Assembly: GCA_964652255.1 (NCBI GenBank)
Contig: CAZZBM010000001.1
Span: forward strand, 124,001-188,000
Direction: 5' to 3'
Length of the DNA: 64,000 bases
DNA from: CAZZBM01 sp964652255
Lineage (GTDB): Bacteria > Bdellovibrionota > Bacteriovoracia > Bacteriovoracales > CAZZBM01
Shown: positions 17,070 to 25,564 of the stretch, piece after piece
How positions within the stretch are numbered: position 1 is the stretch's first letter
Layout of the letters: every line of letters begins with the position of its first letter
Made by a program: the position numbers and the translations under genes
Notes under the pieces: model-generated
The model's database searches: none
What the model saw: only the letters and a program-made list of their open reading frames with translations
What the model was told of the DNA's origin: nothing

Positions 17070-18280
17070 CCTCCAAAATCATCTAAAGCGATATCATCTC
17101 TTTCTACACCAAGATTCACCAACATCTCAATAACAGCTTTATTCATCATAGGTGGTCCACAAAGATAATACTCACAATCTTCAGGACTTGGATGATTTTT
17201 TAAATACTGATCATAAAGAACTTGGTGAATAAAACCTGTAAGTCCCTTCCAATCATCTTCAGGTAAAGGCGATGAAAGTGCTACATGCCAAGTAAAATTT
17301 TTATATTGTTGAGCTAGTTGATCAAAATCTTCAACATAAAACATTTCTTTTTTACTTCTTGCTCCATACCAAAAAGAAATTTTTCTTTGACTCTGAATTC
17401 TTTTTAATTGATCAAAAATATGGCTTCTCATAGGAGCCATCCCAGCACCACCACCAATAAAAATCATTTCTTTATTAGTTTCTTTAGCAAAAAACTCACC
17501 ATAAGGACCAGAAATCATCACCTTATCCCCTTTTTTTAATTTAAAAAGATAAGAAGACATCTTTCCTGGAGGTAAATTTTTTTGAGGCGGAGTTGCAATT
17601 CTAATATTAAATTTCACTAAACCTTTTTCTTCTGGATAATTTGCCATAGAGTAAGCTCTGATGGTTGGTTCTTCAACCTTTGATTTTAATTTAAAAAGAT
17701 CATATTTATTCCATTCCTCTTTAAAAAGGTCTTGAACTTGAATCTTATCAAAAGACATTTCATAAGGGGGAATTTCTATTTGGATATAGCCACCAGCTCT
17801 AAATTTCAATTCTTCATTTTGAGGTAACTTTAAAATAAGTTCTTTAATAAAAGTAGCTACATTTTCATTAGAAAGAACGTCACATTCAAAACGTTTTACC
17901 CCAAAAACTTCAGGCTCAACTTCAATTTTCAACTCACCCTTACAAGCCACTTGGCAAGATAGTCTTTTATGTTCTTTTAAGTCTTTCTTTGTAAAATGTT
18001 CTTTTTCTGTAGGAAGAACATCACCACCACCTTCTAAAACTTTAACAACACACTGAGCGCAAGTACCTCCGCCCCCACAAGCAGATGAAACAAAAATATT
18101 TTCATTGGCTAAAGCTGAAAGTAATTTTTCTCCCTCTTGAACAAGAATGATTTTTTCTCCATTAATAATAATTTTAGATTGAGCACTTCCAATTAAAGTT
18201 TTTTTAACAGCAAGAATGAGAAGAACCAAGAAAACAATCATGCCAATAAAAAAACCAACAGCAATAAAAATTTCTATCAT
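17066..18280 (-). CDS. nqrF: Na+-NQR subunit F, NADH dehydrogenase flavoprotein
   Basis: The 404-residue protein has an N-terminal membrane helix and a 2Fe-2S ferredoxin domain with Cys at 68, 74, 77 and 109 (SACGGGGTCAQC ... LSCQ). It then has an FAD domain (RAYSMANYPEE) and an NADH domain (GGGAGMAPMRSH, YYLCGPPMM), and ends DDIALDDFGG. This is the electron entry subunit that oxidises NADH in the cytoplasm. It overlaps nqrE by 4 bases. Confidence 0.97.
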   Translation of the reverse strand: MIEIFIAVGFFIGMIVFLVLLILAVKKTLIGSAQSKIIINGEKIILVQEGEKLLSALANENIFVSSACGGGGTCAQCVVKVLEGGGDVLPTEKEHFTKKDLKEHKRLSCQVACKGELKIEVEPEVFGVKRFECDVLSNENVATFIKELILKLPQNEELKFRAGGYIQIEIPPYEMSFDKIQVQDLFKEEWNKYDLFKLKSKVEEPTIRAYSMANYPEEKGLVKFNIRIATPPQKNLPPGKMSSYLFKLKKGDKVMISGPYGEFFAKETNKEMIFIGGGAGMAPMRSHIFDQLKRIQSQRKISFWYGARSKKEMFYVEDFDQLAQQYKNFTWHVALSSPLPEDDWKGLTGFIHQVLYDQYLKNHPSPEDCEYYLCGPPMMNKAVIEMLVNLGVERDDIALDDFGG

Positions 18281-18870
18281 AGTTCAATTCCAGCAAAGGC
18301 CATAAATCCAATAGCAATAAGACCTGTCACAATAAAAGTAATTCCTAGACCTTTTAAAGAATCTGGAAATGAAGAATACCCCATTTTAAATCTCGCTGAA
18401 GCTAAAGCAACAATAGCTAAAGCCCAACCAAGACCTGTTCCAAAACCAAAAAAAAGTGATTCAAGAGGATAATAATTACGCTCTACCATTAAGAGTGATC
18501 CCCCAAGAATAGCACAATTGACTGTAATTAAAGGTAGAAAAATTCCTAAGACATTATAAAGAGAGGGTAAATATTTATCTAAAAAAATTTCAATCATTTG
18601 AACTAAAGAGGCAGTGACAGCAATAAAAGTTAATAAAGAAAGATAAGATAAGTTTAAATCTGGCTTTAAAGCTCCTTCTTTCAAGATAAAATTATAAATC
18701 AAACTATTCACTGGAAGAGTAATGGTTTGAATGAAAATGACAGCTAATCCTATATTGAAAGCTGTTTGAATATTTTTTGAAAGTGCAATAAAAGTACACA
18801 TTCCTAAAAAAAGAGTTAAAGCTAAGTTTTCAATAAACATACCTTTAATAACTAGATTCAAATACATCAT
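18277..18870 (-). CDS. nqrE: Na+-NQR subunit E
   Basis: The 197-residue protein has six membrane helices with the RnfA/NqrE features IFIENLALTLFLGMCTFIALSKN-like start (GMFIENLALTLFLGMC) and NCAILGGSLLMVERNY, including conserved Cys for the intramembrane iron site. The ATG at 18870 overlaps the nqrD stop (ATGA) and gives the length normal for NqrE (about 198); a longer frame to 18912 would run inside nqrD. Confidence 0.96.
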   Translation of the reverse strand: MMYLNLVIKGMFIENLALTLFLGMCTFIALSKNIQTAFNIGLAVIFIQTITLPVNSLIYNFILKEGALKPDLNLSYLSLLTFIAVTASLVQMIEIFLDKYLPSLYNVLGIFLPLITVNCAILGGSLLMVERNYYPLESLFFGFGTGLGWALAIVALASARFKMGYSSFPDSLKGLGITFIVTGLIAIGFMAFAGIEL

Positions 18871-19484
18871 GATTTTTCCCTCTGACTGGGATCTAAACTT
18901 CTGAAAATCCAAATTAAAAAACCAATAAGAAAAAAAGCACTAGGTGAAAGAAGTAATAATCCATTAGGCTCATACCAACCACCTTCTCTTAATAAAGAAA
19001 AAATTTCTAAACCAAAAAGTTTTCCAGAACCAAATAATTCTCTCAAAAAAGCAACAAGAAGAAGAATAATTCCATAACCCAAACCAGTAAAGAATCCATC
19101 TAAAAAGCTCGGAATTGGAGGATTTTTCATAGCAAAGCCTTCTGTTCTCCCTAAAAGAATGCAGTTAGTAATAATTAAACCAATATACACAGAAAGAGAT
19201 TTACTTAAATCATATAAGAAAGCTTTTAGGAATTGATCTACAATAATCACTAAAGAAGCAATAATCACTAATTGCAAAATAATTCTTACATGACTTGGAA
19301 TTAGTTTTCTCATCAAAGAAACAAAAAAAGAAGAAGCTCCAGAAGAAAAACTTACAGCTAAAGCCATAATCAAAGCATTTTTCATTTGAGTGGTAACTGC
19401 TAAAGCTGAACAAATTCCTAAAATTTGAAGAGTAATAGGATTTTTTTTAAAAAGAGGATCTAAGATTAAAGCTTTCCATTTCAT
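18867..19484 (-). CDS. nqrD: Na+-NQR subunit D
   Basis: The 205-residue, six-helix protein begins MKWKALILDPLFKKNPITLQILGICSALAVT and contains TNCILLGRTEGFAMKNPP, the conserved RnfE/NqrD Cys motif that faces the matching motif of NqrE. Both share the iron centre. Its start overlaps nqrC by 4 bases. Confidence 0.96.
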   Translation of the reverse strand: MKWKALILDPLFKKNPITLQILGICSALAVTTQMKNALIMALAVSFSSGASSFFVSLMRKLIPSHVRIILQLVIIASLVIIVDQFLKAFLYDLSKSLSVYIGLIITNCILLGRTEGFAMKNPPIPSFLDGFFTGLGYGIILLLVAFLRELFGSGKLFGLEIFSLLREGGWYEPNGLLLLSPSAFFLIGFLIWIFRSLDPSQREKS

Positions 19485-20170
19485 AAGAGTTCCTTGAGCA
19501 AGGGAAAAATTTTTGAATATTCTTTAAACCAATACTTAATAGTATTTTCAACACCCTTAGCTGTAATAGTTGCCCCTGAAAGACTATCTATTTCATAAGA
19601 TTTTTCTGCTTGATGTTTTACCACTTGTAAAAAAACTTCTTGCCCTTCGTTAAAAATAATTTTTTCTTTCCAACTAGATTTCCATTTTTTATTATCAATC
19701 TCTCCACCTAAGCCTGGAGTTTCTCCGTGTTGGTAAAAAGCAATCCCTTCTACCGTATTAAGATCTTTTTTTAAAGTTAAAAAACCATACATCGTAGACC
19801 ATAAACCTTTTCCATAAATCGGAAAAATAAAGACTTGAGATTGAGGTACAAAATAAATTTCTATGACTTTTGGTCGCTGATAAATTTTTGCAATATCATC
19901 TTTAATCACAACTTTTTCTTTTGTTTTTTCTTGAACAATTTTTTTTTCATCTAAATTAATATAAAGAACTTTCACTTGTTTAAAAAATTCTTTGACATCA
20001 AGTCCTTCTTGATAAAGATTTGCTGAAATAAGAACATTTTTTTGTTGATCAAGTAATTTACTCTCTTCTTGTCTTTCTCTCAGAAAAAAGACAGAGGAAC
20101 TCACTCCCAGAGAAGCAACAAGACATAATCCAATAGAGACCAAAAGAGTTTGATATAAATTACTTTTCAT
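19481..20170 (-). CDS. nqrC: Na+-NQR subunit C, FMN-binding
   Basis: The 229-residue protein has one N-terminal membrane helix and a periplasmic FMN-binding domain. QHGETPGLGGEI and the flavinylation motif DSLSGATITAKGVENTIKYW (Thr near residue 205) are present. ApbE from this operon would attach FMN here. It overlaps nqrB by 11 bases. Confidence 0.96.
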   Translation of the reverse strand: MKSNLYQTLLVSIGLCLVASLGVSSSVFFLRERQEESKLLDQQKNVLISANLYQEGLDVKEFFKQVKVLYINLDEKKIVQEKTKEKVVIKDDIAKIYQRPKVIEIYFVPQSQVFIFPIYGKGLWSTMYGFLTLKKDLNTVEGIAFYQHGETPGLGGEIDNKKWKSSWKEKIIFNEGQEVFLQVVKHQAEKSYEIDSLSGATITAKGVENTIKYWFKEYSKIFPLLKELL

Positions 20171-21275
20171 ATAATTTCTTACGCCAACTCATATTGTGAC
20201 GCAAAACCAAATAATCTAAAAGAGGTGCAAAAATATTCATAAAAAGAATAGCTAACATAAATCCTTCTGGATAAGCAGGATTAACGACTCTAATTATAAT
20301 ACCTATGAGCCCAATGAAAAAACCATAGATCCATTGACCTAATTTAGTAAAAGAAGCACTGACAGGATCTGTTGCCATAAAAATAGTAGCAAAACAAAAA
20401 CTTCCATAAAGAAAATGCTGCCAAGGACCTATAAGCATAAAGGAAGTGGAACCAAAAAAGTAAAAAATGCTGGTAATAAATAAAAATCCTAAAACAGAAC
20501 CTAAAATAATTCTATAAGAAGCAACTCCTGTGATAAAGAGATAAAGAGCTCCTAGTAAACAAGCTAACTTTGAGACCTCTCCAATAGAACCTGGAATTAA
20601 ACCCAAAAAAGCTTGCCATGAAGAAAATGTAACGCTTTCATTAAGAGCAAATTTTGCTAAAGAAGTGGCACTTGTCACTCCATCAGCAGCGATCCAAATC
20701 CTATCTCCAGACATATAAGAAGGATAAGCAAAGAAAAGAAAGGCTCGTCCTAATAAAGCTGGATTAAAAATATTTTTTCCAGTTCCACCAAAAATTTCTT
20801 TTCCAACAACAATAGCAAAACTAATTCCTAGCGCTGCTTGCCATAAAGGAAGAGTAGGTGGAAGAGTTAAGGGAAAAAGCAGAGAAGTGACTAAAAATCC
20901 TTCATTCACTTCATGTTTTCTTTGTGTTGCAAAAAAAATCTCCCAAAAACCCCCTACTAAAAAAGAAAGAAGATATAGAGGTAAGAAATAAAAACAACCA
21001 TAAAGGAAGGCATCTAAATAAAAAATATTTGTATAAGAAAATTTCACATAGGGATAAGCTTGATATCCAATATTAAAAATTCCCATCAGAGTTGCAGGTA
21101 ACAAAGCAAGATAGACCGTAATCATGATTCTTTTTAAATCCATTCCATCTCGAATATGTGTCTGCCCTTTTGTTGATTCTTTTTTTAAAAAAAGAAAAGA
21201 ACTAGTTGCTGATAAAAGAAACTTAAAAGGCTTTAAAGAATCTTTTTCTTGTAATAATTTTAAAAATTCTTTCAT
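20160..21275 (-). CDS. nqrB: Na+-NQR subunit B
   Basis: The 371-residue membrane protein carries GTGKNIFNPALLGRAFLFFAYP and the flavinylation region DGVTSATSLAKF (variant of the SGATxL site, Thr near 205), then ATDPVSASFTKLGQW and VVNPAYPEGFMLAILFMNIFAP. It is the core of the Na+ pathway. It is somewhat shorter than the 415-residue Vibrio protein. It overlaps nqrA by 4 bases. Confidence 0.96.
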   Translation of the reverse strand: MKEFLKLLQEKDSLKPFKFLLSATSSFLFLKKESTKGQTHIRDGMDLKRIMITVYLALLPATLMGIFNIGYQAYPYVKFSYTNIFYLDAFLYGCFYFLPLYLLSFLVGGFWEIFFATQRKHEVNEGFLVTSLLFPLTLPPTLPLWQAALGISFAIVVGKEIFGGTGKNIFNPALLGRAFLFFAYPSYMSGDRIWIAADGVTSATSLAKFALNESVTFSSWQAFLGLIPGSIGEVSKLACLLGALYLFITGVASYRIILGSVLGFLFITSIFYFFGSTSFMLIGPWQHFLYGSFCFATIFMATDPVSASFTKLGQWIYGFFIGLIGIIIRVVNPAYPEGFMLAILFMNIFAPLLDYLVLRHNMSWRKKLYEK

Positions 21276-22495
21276 AATTGTTCTTTAATCTTATCTAAAA
21301 GATTTCTAGCTAAAGTCATGTAATCATTTTTAGATGGATCAACATAAGTCACTAAAGCAAGATCTTCTTCTGCTAATTCTAAAAGCCCTAAATCCAATGC
21401 AAGATCTTCCTGTTGCGAAATAATCGCTCTTAATAACCATTGTATTTCTAATTTCAAGGGAAAGACATTATAAAAAACTTCAAAAGGAATAAAAGATCTT
21501 TCTTCTCCTTGAGTAGAAGTTGTAAAAGAAGGATTTCTAGAAGAAAAAAATTGATACTTAGAATAAGTTGTCATGGGTCTCAACCATGAAAAATAAGGCT
21601 CCTTTGAAACTTCAGGCACATAGTAAAGATGTCTTTTTCTCATGCTTAAGAAATTAGCTTCATGACCAAAAAGAGGATGACCAACAATAAATCTAAAATT
21701 TTTTTGTTGAAAAGCAGAAAGATCATCAAAAATTTCTAATTTCATAAGTTCATTTTGAAAAAAAATTTGTCTTTTAAAACGAACCTCTCTTGTTAAGAAA
21801 TATCTTCCAATATTAGCAACGTCTTCTACTTGCAAATGCAAGACTGATCTTTTTTCTGAAACTGGATACAGAAAATGAATATGGGTTCCAATAAGACCTG
21901 AAGGATGTGGTCCTTGAAAATTTCGACAAAACTCATAGTCTCCTAAATCTTGGCCTATATAGAAAACTTTTTTAAAGAGTTTTCTCAACACTTTAAATCC
22001 TTCTTGAAAATTAGGACTCTTGACCAATTCCTGAAAAGAAAAATGAGATCCAGGATAAGAATCTATCCCTTGAATAAAAAGAACATCTAAAGATTCACCT
22101 GGACTTGGAATGATTTCAAAAGGTCTTTTTCTAAAAAGTGTCCATAAGGAAGTCTCTAAAAGAACTCTTTGATAATCTTGCAGATCTGCCCCTTCATCAA
22201 AAAAAGATCCTTCATCTCTTTCCACTACTAATCTTTCAAATCTTCTTTTTTCTCCTAAAACAACTTCTAAAACCTTACCAGTAAAGAAAGCCTTAATCTT
22301 AACATCAGGATATTTTTTATCTTCCAACAGAGTATCTCTAAAAGAGATTTTTTGTCCCACATGAACTAAAGGCTTTAGTTTTAATCCGGGAAAATCTTCT
22401 TGAGTATAAATTTTTTTTTTCCCCAAAGAAGGAATAGGAAATTTTGTTAAAGAAAAATTTAAATTGAGTCCTTTTTTTAAAGAGATACTACGCAC
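21272..22495 (-). CDS. nqrA: Na+-NQR subunit A
   Basis: The 407-residue soluble protein starts with a GTG codon and reads SISLKKGLNLNF. It contains LKPLVHVGQKISFRDTLLEDKKYP and FTGKVLEV (biotin-lipoyl-like N-terminal fold), then GTHIHFLYPVSEKR and VGHPLFGHEANF. It binds quinone at the cytoplasmic side. It is shorter than the 446-residue Vibrio protein. A weak -10 (TATTCT) ends 9 bases before the GTG, so the operon mRNA may also be leaderless. Confidence 0.93.
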   Translation of the reverse strand: MRSISLKKGLNLNFSLTKFPIPSLGKKKIYTQEDFPGLKLKPLVHVGQKISFRDTLLEDKKYPDVKIKAFFTGKVLEVVLGEKRRFERLVVERDEGSFFDEGADLQDYQRVLLETSLWTLFRKRPFEIIPSPGESLDVLFIQGIDSYPGSHFSFQELVKSPNFQEGFKVLRKLFKKVFYIGQDLGDYEFCRNFQGPHPSGLIGTHIHFLYPVSEKRSVLHLQVEDVANIGRYFLTREVRFKRQIFFQNELMKLEIFDDLSAFQQKNFRFIVGHPLFGHEANFLSMRKRHLYYVPEVSKEPYFSWLRPMTTYSKYQFFSSRNPSFTTSTQGEERSFIPFEVFYNVFPLKLEIQWLLRAIISQQEDLALDLGLLELAEEDLALVTYVDPSKNDYMTLARNLLDKIKEQL

Positions 22496-22530
22496 AGTTA
22501 TCTTAGAATAGCTAAAAAAAATTTAAAAAT

Positions 22531-24252
22531 CTACAGATGAAAAGGAAAAAGATATTTTTCTAAAAAATCTTTACTAAAAGAACCTTTATAAAAACTCACT
22601 TCATCAACTTTCATTTTGGAGACAGTTTGAAAAAGATCAATCCCTAATCGAATATTATCAAAATCTTCTCTTCCCTTTTCTTTTCTATATAAAGAACCCA
22701 AAGCATTAATCCAAGGACTTTTAGGAAGGAAAGGCTTGTCATTAATTTCCAAGTGAGATTCTCCTTTTAAAAGTATCTTATCAGTTCCTTTTTTTTCATG
22801 AAAAGTCATTTTTACTTTCTTTTCTTCTAAATACCCACGATGAACTTCTCTGAAAAAAATCAAAGAGAAAAAATCATGATAAATTTTATTTTCTACAGGT
22901 AAAGCTGTATCCAAAAAATAAAGACCATCTGAATGAAAAGGGTATAAAACAACCCCTTTAAAAGACCAGTAGTTTTTATATTCGTAAAAATAAACTTTTT
23001 CTTCAGAAAAAAGATGAATCCACTTTTGAACATAAAACAAAGCTTCTCTGTGAAAAAGATTATCTTGATCATAAGTTTTTTCTAAACTTTTTAAAACAGA
23101 GAGAATATCTCTAGATTGAATTAAAAAATAATCAAATTTTTTCCCTCTTTCTTTTAGAAAATTTCTATAATCTTCTCTTATTTGAAGAATATACCTTTCT
23201 AAGTCTTCATTTAGACTAAAAAACATCAATTTAGAAAAATCTTTTTGATGAAACTGACTAAATTGCAAACATTCTTTTTCAAAGAATTTTACTTGATGAT
23301 AAGTTAAAAAAAACTTTTTTCTCTCCCCACACTGGGGATAATAAGAACAAAGATGCTTCAAACAAGAAGATTCTTGAATATAAGCTATAAGAGAAGAATT
23401 TAATGGACCTGGCAGCTGATCTCTTTCAAAGTCTTCTTTAAGTAATTCTTGTAAGTAGAATTTTTCTTCTTCTTTTTTATCCTGCTCTTCTAAAACCTTA
23501 GGACAGAGCATAGTAAGTTCTCTTTTTTTAAGATTTAAATGCTGCCGACTCAAGTAAGCTTCTAAAACTTTTCTAAAAACGAAAGCTTGAGAACTTCTTT
23601 TCAGATAAAAATTTTTTGTTTTTAAACTATGAACATAAAAATAAGCTTCTTTTCTTTCTTCTTCACTAAAATAATCTTCAAAACTTTTTTTATTAAAAGA
23701 AAATTTTTGAACTTCTTTTTTGGGAAAAACATCAAAAAGAAATTCATAGGGTGTTCCTTTAAATAACTCTTTTTTATTAGATTCTTGAACAGCTTTTTCT
23801 AAAACAAAGTAAAGATCCCTAGCATCTTCATAACCTCTATGAATTTCTTTTCTAGCTAAAGAAAAGTCTTGAATAAAAGATTCTAAAGCATAGCTTTCTC
23901 GCAAAGGATAAAGAAGCATAAAAAAATAAACAGTATCTACAAACTTTGCCTGAGGAAGATAAGGTCTTAAAAAAGATTCTTCAAAAGCCGCATTATGACA
24001 AAAAATAGGATAAGACTCCAAATATTTTAAAATAGGAAGAACTCTCTCTAAGGATCTCCCCTCTTGAGTACTATAAATTCCTGTTAATTGTTGTATAGGT
24101 AGAGGAATTTCTTGATCAATTTTAATGAGTTGAGAAAAACGTCTAATAATTTTAGAGCCTTCTAAAAGAAGAAAACCCACATCAATAATTTGATCTTTGC
24201 TTGAATCAATTCCTGTAGTTTCAAGATCTAATGTGACCCATTTTTGAGCAAT
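22531..24252 (-). CDS. DEDD exonuclease fused to a degenerate DinG-like FeS helicase region
   Basis: Reading in frame from 24252, the protein begins IAQKWVTLDLETTGID, a perfect exonuclease motif I. Motif II (PIFCHNAAFEESFL) and motif III (HRGYEDARDL) follow within 140 residues, so the nuclease looks intact. The remaining 430 residues resemble a DinG/XPD-type body: C-x4-C-x5-C (SCLKHLCSYYPQCGERKK) followed by TYHQVKFF in the place of the NHxLL motif. No Walker A or DEAH box is seen. Motif I lies upstream of the first canonical start (GTG, 24180); the best start is ATT at 24252, 6 bases after GGAGG. The gene overlaps the upstream gene by 25 bases. B. subtilis DinG shows the same domain order with an intact helicase. 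Confidence 0.7.
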   Translation of the reverse strand: MAQKWVTLDLETTGIDSSKDQIIDVGFLLLEGSKIIRRFSQLIKIDQEIPLPIQQLTGIYSTQEGRSLERVLPILKYLESYPIFCHNAAFEESFLRPYLPQAKFVDTVYFFMLLYPLRESYALESFIQDFSLARKEIHRGYEDARDLYFVLEKAVQESNKKELFKGTPYEFLFDVFPKKEVQKFSFNKKSFEDYFSEEERKEAYFYVHSLKTKNFYLKRSSQAFVFRKVLEAYLSRQHLNLKKRELTMLCPKVLEEQDKKEEEKFYLQELLKEDFERDQLPGPLNSSLIAYIQESSCLKHLCSYYPQCGERKKFFLTYHQVKFFEKECLQFSQFHQKDFSKLMFFSLNEDLERYILQIREDYRNFLKERGKKFDYFLIQSRDILSVLKSLEKTYDQDNLFHREALFYVQKWIHLFSEEKVYFYEYKNYWSFKGVVLYPFHSDGLYFLDTALPVENKIYHDFFSLIFFREVHRGYLEEKKVKMTFHEKKGTDKILLKGESHLEINDKPFLPKSPWINALGSLYRKEKGREDFDNIRLGIDLFQTVSKMKVDEVSFYKGSFSKDFLEKYLFPFHL

Positions 24253-25562
24253 AACACTCCTCCCACATAAGGATAATCTTTTTCTGTATAGGATAAGAAA
24301 TCTTGCCCTTCAAATTCTTTTTCTAGAAGATCTTTTAAAAAATCTGCATGAGTTAAATCTTGTTCTTGAATAAATTTTTCTACTAAAGAATTTTTATCTT
24401 TAAAATAGTAAAGATGATTTTTTTTAATCATAAATTTTTTAACAAAATCTTTTAGCTCTTTAATACTTATTCCTAATTTATTCTTCTGAAAAGACTTATT
24501 CAAGGTCCATTGTATAAAAAGAGTCGTAAAACATAAATCAAAATTGATTAAGGAAGAATTATAGTAACTCGACTCCAAATGATTTTCAGTAAATTCCTTT
24601 AATGTCTTGATAAGAGGTTGATACTTTATTAATATTTTAGAATCTTTATAAATAAATTCTTGAAAAACTTCACCATAAAAAGAATCTTTTAACTTTTCTT
24701 TTTCTTTTTCTTCTAAAAGATTTAAAGATCTTCCAATGATAAAAAAATCTCTAAAATCAAGATGAATTAGAGGAAAAGCTACAAAGTTCTTCAAGTATTC
24801 TAAGCCTTTTTGAATGAAATTTAAAAAGTTTTTTTCTTGTTCATCTAAAGATGAGTAGTAACCTTGAAGAACTAAAAATTCGCTAAAAACTTCATAAAGA
24901 TTTTTTTTTAAAAAATTCTTTCTTTCATCACTTAAACCTTGCATAAGAGCATTTTGACCTAAGTTTTGATTTTTTATTTTCTCTTTTACATAAAAATCAA
25001 CATATTTTTTAGTTCTAAAGTTAGATTTTAATTCTAAAGATTTTTCATAAGAAGGAAATCCTACTTCTTCTAAGTCTTTAGTTGCCTTTTGATAGATTTC
25101 TTCTTCAAAAGAAGTATAATCTTCACTTAAAATTTTAAATAAATAGGCATAAGCTTTTTCTACACCTAATTCTTCATAAAGTTTTTCTATAATAATTTTT
25201 AAAGCATCAGCATGTTCATAATTTGCATGAAAATCAATAGCTAGTAGTCTATCTGGAGTTAAAAATCCTTGTTCAGGATAAATAGGTTCCTCATCATCAA
25301 AGGTCCAAAAAGAAAAACCACTTTTTAAATACAAAGCAAATTCATCACTTTGAGCAAACTCTAGAGCTAAGGAAGTTTGAGCATAAAGATCGATAAGATA
25401 ATGAAAAGTATTTAAACTCAAAGCTCCTTGTCTAAAAAGATCTAATTTTCTTAGCAATGATCTCTCCCGTGGTTTTAATATTAAAAGGTTTTCTTGCAAA
25501 GAAGAACTATTTTTAAAATTTTCATAGAGCTGAGCAAAAGGAGGTTTTCTGATTAAAAACAT
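24228..25562 (-). CDS. conserved protein, possible DUF6178 family
   Basis: The 444-residue soluble protein is rich in Leu, Phe, Glu and Lys and mainly helical. LKPRERSLLRKLDLFRQG, SFWTFDDEEPIYPEQGFLTPDRLLAIDFH and YQKATKDLEEVGFPSYEKSLELK recall the DUF6178 proteins of deltaproteobacteria; this is from memory and uncertain. Function unknown. It sits between EttA (2 bases apart) and the DinG-like nuclease (overlap 25 bases), all on one strand, so the three are probably co-transcribed. Confidence 0.55.
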   Translation of the reverse strand: MFLIRKPPFAQLYENFKNSSSLQENLLILKPRERSLLRKLDLFRQGALSLNTFHYLIDLYAQTSLALEFAQSDEFALYLKSGFSFWTFDDEEPIYPEQGFLTPDRLLAIDFHANYEHADALKIIIEKLYEELGVEKAYAYLFKILSEDYTSFEEEIYQKATKDLEEVGFPSYEKSLELKSNFRTKKYVDFYVKEKIKNQNLGQNALMQGLSDERKNFLKKNLYEVFSEFLVLQGYYSSLDEQEKNFLNFIQKGLEYLKNFVAFPLIHLDFRDFFIIGRSLNLLEEKEKEKLKDSFYGEVFQEFIYKDSKILIKYQPLIKTLKEFTENHLESSYYNSSLINFDLCFTTLFIQWTLNKSFQKNKLGISIKELKDFVKKFMIKKNHLYYFKDKNSLVEKFIQEQDLTHADFLKDLLEKEFEGQDFLSYTEKDYPYVGGVLLLKNGSH

Positions 25563-25564
25563 AG

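Noticed and set aside
24228..24255. Programmed -1 frameshift joining the DUF6178-like protein and the exonuclease
   Set aside because: CTC AAA AAT is not a good slippery heptamer and no downstream structure is evident; an ATT start with a strong ribosome site explains it more simply, but the frameshift is not excluded.
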